Assembly (NCBI GenBank): GCA_036310005.1
Contig: JAXJSP010000041.1
Coordinates: 1 to 36,588, forward strand
Reading direction: 5' to 3'
Length of the DNA: 36,588 bases
From: JAXJSP01 sp036310005
GTDB lineage: Bacteria > Bacillota > Clostridia > Oscillospirales > Acutalibacteraceae
Made by a program: the position numbers and the translations under genes. Of the stretch, positions 33,188-36,588 are shown piece by piece (position 1 is the first letter of the stretch; each line of letters begins with the position of its first letter). Below the pieces are notes generated by a model. It saw only the letters and a list, made by a program, of their open reading frames with translations, was not told the DNA's origin and searched no databases.

Positions 33188-33192
33188 AAGAC

Positions 33193-33221
33193 TTGCATAT
33201 TTTGAGAATATGTTGTATAAT
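33193..33221 (+). promoter_or_regulatory. Sigma-A promoter of rpsU
   Basis: TTGCAT (33193-33198), 17-nt spacer, perfect TATAAT (33216-33221), 67 nt before the rpsU start. Confidence 0.78.
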
Positions 33222-33287
33222 GATATTTGTATTAGTATTAAATTGATATTAAATTTAGCCTCTTACTCGGAGGGAGGGAATTTTAAG

Positions 33288-33464
33288 ATGAGTCAAGTGC
33301 GTTTAAAAGAAAATGAAAGCTTGGATAATGCTCTTCGCAGATTCAAAAGAGCGACCGCAAGAGACGGAGTTATCCAGGAAGTTCGTAAGAGAGAGCACTA
33401 TGAAAAGCCTTCCGTCAGACGCAAGAAGAAATCTGAAGCTGCTCGTAAGCGTAAGTTTAGATAA
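33288..33464 (+). CDS. rpsU: Small ribosomal subunit protein bS21
   Basis: A 58-residue, strongly basic protein with the S21 pattern RLKENESLDNALRRFKRATA and an Arg/Lys-rich C-terminus ending KRKFR. It binds 16S rRNA near the platform and helps initiation. The ATG at 33288 follows GGAGGGAGGG. A longer frame from 33210 would begin upstream of the predicted transcript start and is rejected. It has its own promoter and terminator. Confidence 0.96.
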   Translation: MSQVRLKENESLDNALRRFKRATARDGVIQEVRKREHYEKPSVRRKKKSEAARKRKFR

Positions 33465-33540
33465 ACCTTTTTGCAAATCTTGACGCCCTTTTCATAAAAA
33501 GTGCTGAAAGATTTACATAATCTAAAGTCTTATGAATTAG

Positions 33541-33570
33541 AAAAAGGTAGCGTAAAAGGCTACCTTTTTT
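33541..33570 (+). terminator. Intrinsic terminator after rpsU
   Basis: An 11-bp stem (33541-33551 with 33559-33569) followed by a T run. The 76 nt between rpsU and this hairpin show no other feature. Confidence 0.82.
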
Positions 33571-33592
33571 GTTTAATTGAGAGGTGTTATAT

Positions 33593-34084
33593 TTGCCGAT
33601 TTTTAAACCGTTAAAAAGATTTTTCAGAGCGACCGACATAACAGCGGAATATTTAAAATCTATCGGAGTCAAAGGCGTCGCTTTAGATGCAGACAATACT
33701 ATGTCGGAACATCACTCCCAGATACCTCTTGAGGGTGCGCCGGAGTGGATAGAATATTTAAAATCTAATCATATCAAGGTGCTTATGGTATCGAATGCAA
33801 AATCGGAAAGAGTGCTTCCGTTTGCTAAAAAACTGGGAGTTGACTATATTCATCTTGCCTTAAAGCCCCTGCCTTTCGGCTTTGTTCGTGCCGCAAAAAG
33901 AATGGGTATAAATAAAAACGAACTCGCGGTTATAGGCGACCAGATTTTTACCGATATGATTGGCGCAAATATTATTAAAGCAAAGGCACTGCTTGTTACC
34001 CCGATAAAAGCGGAAGATAAGTTAAGTTTTAAAATAAGACGCAATTTGGAAAATAAATTGCTCAAAAAATATACAGATATTTAA
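33593..34084 (+). CDS. YqeG-family HAD-IIIA phosphatase
   Basis: A 163-residue HAD phosphatase. Motif I is VALDADNTM (D-x-D), motif II is the Ser of KVLMVSNAKSERV, the Lys is in HLALKPLPFGF, and motif III is AVIGDQIFTDMIGANIIKAK. This is the order seen in YqeG. The physiological substrate is not settled. The TTG at 33593 lies 8 nt after GAGAGGTG; the GTG at 33584 overlaps that ribosome binding site. It is followed by aroQ after 23 nt, a typical clostridial order. Confidence 0.9.
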   Translation: MPIFKPLKRFFRATDITAEYLKSIGVKGVALDADNTMSEHHSQIPLEGAPEWIEYLKSNHIKVLMVSNAKSERVLPFAKKLGVDYIHLALKPLPFGFVRAAKRMGINKNELAVIGDQIFTDMIGANIIKAKALLVTPIKAEDKLSFKIRRNLENKLLKKYTDI

Positions 34085-34107
34085 AATATATAAGTAAAGG
34101 TGTGTAA

Positions 34108-34536
34108 ATGATGAAAAAAATATTAGTTATTAACGGACCTAATTTAGATATGCTCGGCAAAAGAGAGCCTGAAATTTACGGTGCAAAAACTTTGGACGAC
34201 ATCAACCTCGAAATTTCAAAACTTTGCGGGCAGTTGGGCGCAAAGGCAGATTTTTATCAGTCAAACATCGAGGGCGAATTGGTAAATGCAATACACTCTG
34301 CGGCAGATTATGACGGATGTGTTATCAATGCGGGCGCTTATACTCATTATTCAATAGCGATTCACGATGCAATCGCCTCAATTAAAACCCCTTGCATTGA
34401 AGTCCACTTATCAAATGTCCATACAAGGGAAGAATACAGACATAAGTCTATGTTGTCACCCGTTTGTAAAGGCGTAATTTTGGGACTCGGAGAAAAAAGT
34501 TATCTGTTAGCGGTGAGGGCGTTGTTAGATGAATAA
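34108..34536 (+). CDS. aroQ: Type II 3-dehydroquinate dehydratase
   Basis: A 142-residue dodecameric-type dehydroquinase converting 3-dehydroquinate to 3-dehydroshikimate in the shikimate pathway. Seen: INGPNLDMLGKREPEIYG with the catalytic Arg and Tyr, the Asn of INAGAYTHYSIAIHDA, and EVHLSNVHTREEYRHKS with the catalytic His. Two adjacent ATG codons (34108, 34111) are both compatible with AAAGGTG upstream. It overlaps the next gene by 8 nt. Confidence 0.96.
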   Translation: MMKKILVINGPNLDMLGKREPEIYGAKTLDDINLEISKLCGQLGAKADFYQSNIEGELVNAIHSAADYDGCVINAGAYTHYSIAIHDAIASIKTPCIEVHLSNVHTREEYRHKSMLSPVCKGVILGLGEKSYLLAVRALLDE

Positions 34537-35587
34537 TTTTCAAAAAATTTTAAACAGTACAAATGCAGATGCTGTGCTGATATTCAGCGAAATTGCATGT
34601 AACTATCTTTCGGGCTTTAATACAACCGACGGTTTTGTCGCTGTTTCAAAAGACAAATCGGCACTTTATACCGACGGAAGATATATTGAAGCCGCTACTA
34701 AAAGCAATACTAACTGCGATGTCGTACTTCGCACCGATAATCAAAAAGACATAATCTCGTTTTTAAATGAAATCGGCGCTCACACTGTCGCAGTCGAAAC
34801 CGCGATACCGTATTCGCTTGTTTTAAAACTAAAAAATATGCTCAAAGACTTTGAAGTATCTGCTGATGAGAATATTGATAAATGTATAAGCAAAATGCGT
34901 CAGGTTAAAACACAAGACGAAATTGATAAACTCAGACTCGCTCAGGAAATGACGGAAAAAGCGTTTGATTATGTATTAGGTTTTATCAAACCAGGTGTGA
35001 CGGATATTGATATTGCGGCAGAACTTGAATATCAGATGAGAAAAGCGGGCGCAAACGGACTGAGTTTTGAAACTATATGCGTTACCGGTACAGATACATC
35101 TTTGCCCCACGGAGTGCCTCACGGACGCAAAGTGCAAAACGGTGACTTTGTCACAATGGACTTTGGCGCTTTGTATCAGTCACTTCATGCCGATATGACA
35201 AGAACCGTAGCAGTCGGAAATATCACCGACGAGCAAAAAAAGGTTTATAATACCGTGCTTAGCGCACAACTTAACTGTATTAATAATATTAAAGCGGGTA
35301 TGACGGGCAAAGAGGCAGACTTGCTCTCGCGCAGCGTAATTGAACAAGCGGGATACGGTGAATATTTCACACACTCAACAGGTCACAGCGTAGGCTTTGA
35401 AATTCACGAGTCACCCTCTCTTGTGTCAAAAAATGAACAGCCTTTGCAGGAGGGCAACTGCGTTACGGTAGAGCCGGGAATTTATTTACCCTCAAAATTC
35501 GGTGTGAGAATTGAAGATATGGTTCTTATAACAAAAGACGGTTGCAAAAATTTCACAAAAGCCGATAAAGCCCTTATTATATTGTAA
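34529..35587 (+). CDS. M24B-family Xaa-Pro peptidase
   Basis: A 352-residue pita-bread-fold metallopeptidase with a creatinase-type N-terminal domain. The metal ligands are visible in order: Asp in TMDFGALYQ, Asp in HADMTRTV, His in HSTGHSVGFEIHESP, Glu in TVEPGIYLP, and Glu in GVRIEDMVL. It removes N-terminal residues before proline or cleaves Xaa-Pro dipeptides. Its position between aroQ and efp is the classic Firmicutes arrangement, often labelled pepP or pepQ; I do not choose between them. Confidence 0.93.
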   Translation: MNNFQKILNSTNADAVLIFSEIACNYLSGFNTTDGFVAVSKDKSALYTDGRYIEAATKSNTNCDVVLRTDNQKDIISFLNEIGAHTVAVETAIPYSLVLKLKNMLKDFEVSADENIDKCISKMRQVKTQDEIDKLRLAQEMTEKAFDYVLGFIKPGVTDIDIAAELEYQMRKAGANGLSFETICVTGTDTSLPHGVPHGRKVQNGDFVTMDFGALYQSLHADMTRTVAVGNITDEQKKVYNTVLSAQLNCINNIKAGMTGKEADLLSRSVIEQAGYGEYFTHSTGHSVGFEIHESPSLVSKNEQPLQEGNCVTVEPGIYLPSKFGVRIEDMVLITKDGCKNFTKADKALIIL

Positions 35588-35594
35588 AAAGTGC

Positions 35595-35623
35595 TTGCAA
35601 AGTAGGACAATATATAATAGAAT
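35595..35623 (+). promoter_or_regulatory. Candidate promoter for efp
   Basis: TTGCAA (35595-35600) followed after 17 nt by TAGAAT (35618-35623). A perfect TATAAT lies at 35613-35618 but is only 12 nt from that -35 box, so the exact -10 is uncertain. Confidence 0.4.
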
Positions 35624-35679
35624 ATATATGTATAAATATGGTTGTCAAAAAACAACTTAGTATAAAGGAGAATGAATTT

Positions 35680-36237
35680 ATGATTTCAGCCGGAGATTTC
35701 AGAAACGGTGTTACTTTCGAAGAAGACGGAAATGTTTTGCAGGTTGTTGAATTTCAGCATGTAAAACCCGGTAAAGGCGCTGCATTCGTAAGAACTAAAA
35801 CAAGAAATGTAATTACAGGGGCAATAATTGAAAAAAGTTATAACCCCTCTGCTAAATTCCCGACTGCTTTTGTCGAGAGAAAAGAAATGCAGTATTCATA
35901 CGATGACGGAGACCTTTATCATTTTCTCGATACAGAAACCTGGGAAGAAACTTTAGTAAGCCACGATTTGGTTGGCGACAACTTTAAATTTGTTAAAGAA
36001 GAAATGGTTTGTAAGGTAATGTCTTATAAGGGCAGCGTGTTCGGTGTAGAACCTCCTACATTTGTAGAACTTGAAATTACACACACAGAGCCCGGTGTTA
36101 AAGGCGATACCGCTACTAACTCTACAAAACCTGCTACTGTTGAAACAGGTGCGGAAGTAAGAGTGCCTTTGTTTATCAATGAAGGCGACAGAATTCGCGT
36201 TGATACAAGAACCTGCGAATATATGGAAAGAGCATAA
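35680..36237 (+). CDS. efp: Elongation factor P
   Basis: A 185-residue EF-P, the exact family length, with an N-terminal KOW-like domain and two OB domains. Lys32 sits at the tip in HVKPGKGAAFVRTK, the Bacillus-type loop whose lysine carries 5-aminopentanol in B. subtilis. The family signature near the end is FINEGDRIRVDTRTCEYMER. It rescues ribosomes stalled at polyproline. The ATG at 35680 has AAAGGAGAA upstream; an earlier start at 35638 would add a non-homologous MVVKKQLSIKENEF and is rejected. Confidence 0.97.
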   Translation: MISAGDFRNGVTFEEDGNVLQVVEFQHVKPGKGAAFVRTKTRNVITGAIIEKSYNPSAKFPTAFVERKEMQYSYDDGDLYHFLDTETWEETLVSHDLVGDNFKFVKEEMVCKVMSYKGSVFGVEPPTFVELEITHTEPGVKGDTATNSTKPATVETGAEVRVPLFINEGDRIRVDTRTCEYMERA

Positions 36238-36249
36238 GGAGAATTTTTT

Positions 36250-36588
36250 ATGATGACAGTAACCGAAAAAGCAGCTTATCTTAAAGGCTTGGTTGACGGA
36301 TTAAAATTAAACGACAACGACGATATGACAAAGGTTGTTAAAGCAATTGTCGACACTATTGACGATATCGCTTTGACTGTTGCAGACCTTGAAGATGAAG
36401 TTGTTGCGATGCAAGATGAAATCTTTGAAATTGATGAAGATTTAGCTTTGGTAGAAGAAGACCTTTATGAAGACGAAGACGAGGAAATTGACGCAGACTA
36501 TGTCGTTGAGTGTCCTGAATGCGGAGCAGACATCTATCTTGATGAAGACCTTTTGGAGGACGGAGGAATTTCTTGTCCCGAATGCGGA
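36250..36588 (+). CDS. Acidic zinc-ribbon protein (3' end outside window)
   Basis: The frame is open from the ATG at 36250 to the window end (113 codons). It begins MMTVTEKAAYLKGLVDGLKL, continues with a helical, extremely acidic segment (LVEEDLYEDEDEEIDADY), and carries two C-P-x-C-G knuckles (VECPECGADIYLDED and ISCPECG), so a four-cysteine zinc ribbon is likely. AAGGAGA lies 12 nt after efp's end zone, so it is co-transcribed with efp. A CD1247-like zinc-ribbon protein is often found at this place in Clostridia; function unknown. Confidence 0.85.
   Translation, partial: MMTVTEKAAYLKGLVDGLKLNDNDDMTKVVKAIVDTIDDIALTVADLEDEVVAMQDEIFEIDEDLALVEEDLYEDEDEEIDADYVVECPECGADIYLDEDLLEDGGISCPECG

Noticed and set aside
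33210..33287. 26-residue N-terminal extension of bS21
   Set aside because: It would overlap the promoter -10 box. The family protein begins at MSQVRLKENES with a strong ribosome binding site.
1..36588. CRISPR arrays, tRNA or rRNA genes, insertion sequences, prophage genes
   Set aside because: No regularly spaced direct repeats, cloverleaf-like sequences, transposase/integrase motifs or phage structural genes were seen in reading the window.

Overview
The window reads as a chromosomal segment of a low-GC Gram-positive anaerobe of class Clostridia. The support is AGGAGG-type ribosome binding sites, frequent TTG/GTG starts, a T-box leader on alaS, a cobalamin riboswitch, ECF-type and NCS2 transporters, a LiaF-like protein, an rRNase M5-like Toprim protein, and the clostridial order yqeG-like / aroQ / M24 peptidase / efp / zinc-ribbon protein. 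I cannot name the genus. No phage, insertion sequence, CRISPR array, tRNA or rRNA was found.

Layout. (1) 1-5660: the tail of an unknown gene, a minus-strand methyltransferase, then a six-gene plus-strand operon: ABC ATPase, ABC permease, LiaF-like membrane protein, GNAT acetyltransferase, a small unknown protein frameshifted in an A8 tract, and a small membrane protein. (2) 5675-6500: a scar. A 5'-truncated AraC-type regulator (minus) abuts the last ~28 codons of a Gfo/Idh/MocA-type oxidoreductase (plus), as if one deletion removed the middle of a divergent regulator/enzyme pair. (3) 6504-10741, minus strand: a YjdF/DUF2238-like membrane protein, a GNAT enzyme, a uracil-type permease, then an ECF S component plus DUF4430 lipoprotein behind a cobalamin riboswitch with a near-consensus promoter. 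(4) 10760-13142: metY and an acetyl-CoA-type metA, diverging from the B12 locus. (5) 13157-18183: a MoxR / DUF58 / transglutaminase operon, then a divergent CofE-like gene with its own promoter. (6) 18163-20670, minus: rodA-like SEDS gene and mtaB. (7) 20742-24139: tsaE, tsaB, rpiB, a WYL regulator and a GNAT protein, ending in a strong hairpin. (8) 24134-33187: a class B penicillin-binding protein with KTA in place of KTG, then T-box-alaS, a HIT protein, a phosphoribosyltransferase, comEC-like, holA and an rRNase M5-like gene. (9) 33193-36588: rpsU, yqeG-like HAD phosphatase, aroQ, M24B peptidase, efp and an acidic zinc-ribbon protein cut by the window end.

How the parts work together. Most of the right half is housekeeping: t6A and ms2t6A tRNA modification (tsaE, tsaB, mtaB), translation (alaS, rpsU, efp), replication (holA) and cell-wall growth (SEDS protein, PBP). 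The most interesting accessory logic is the B12-controlled lipoprotein/ECF pair beside homocysteine synthesis genes. MetA and MetY make homocysteine, whose methylation by MetH needs cobalamin, so a B12 scavenging system next to them is metabolically coherent. The strongest structural anomalies are the AraC/oxidoreductase deletion scar, the A8 frameshift, the PBP ribosome binding site buried in a terminator-like stem, and the ComEC homologue with no visible metal-ligand motif in its C-terminal domain.
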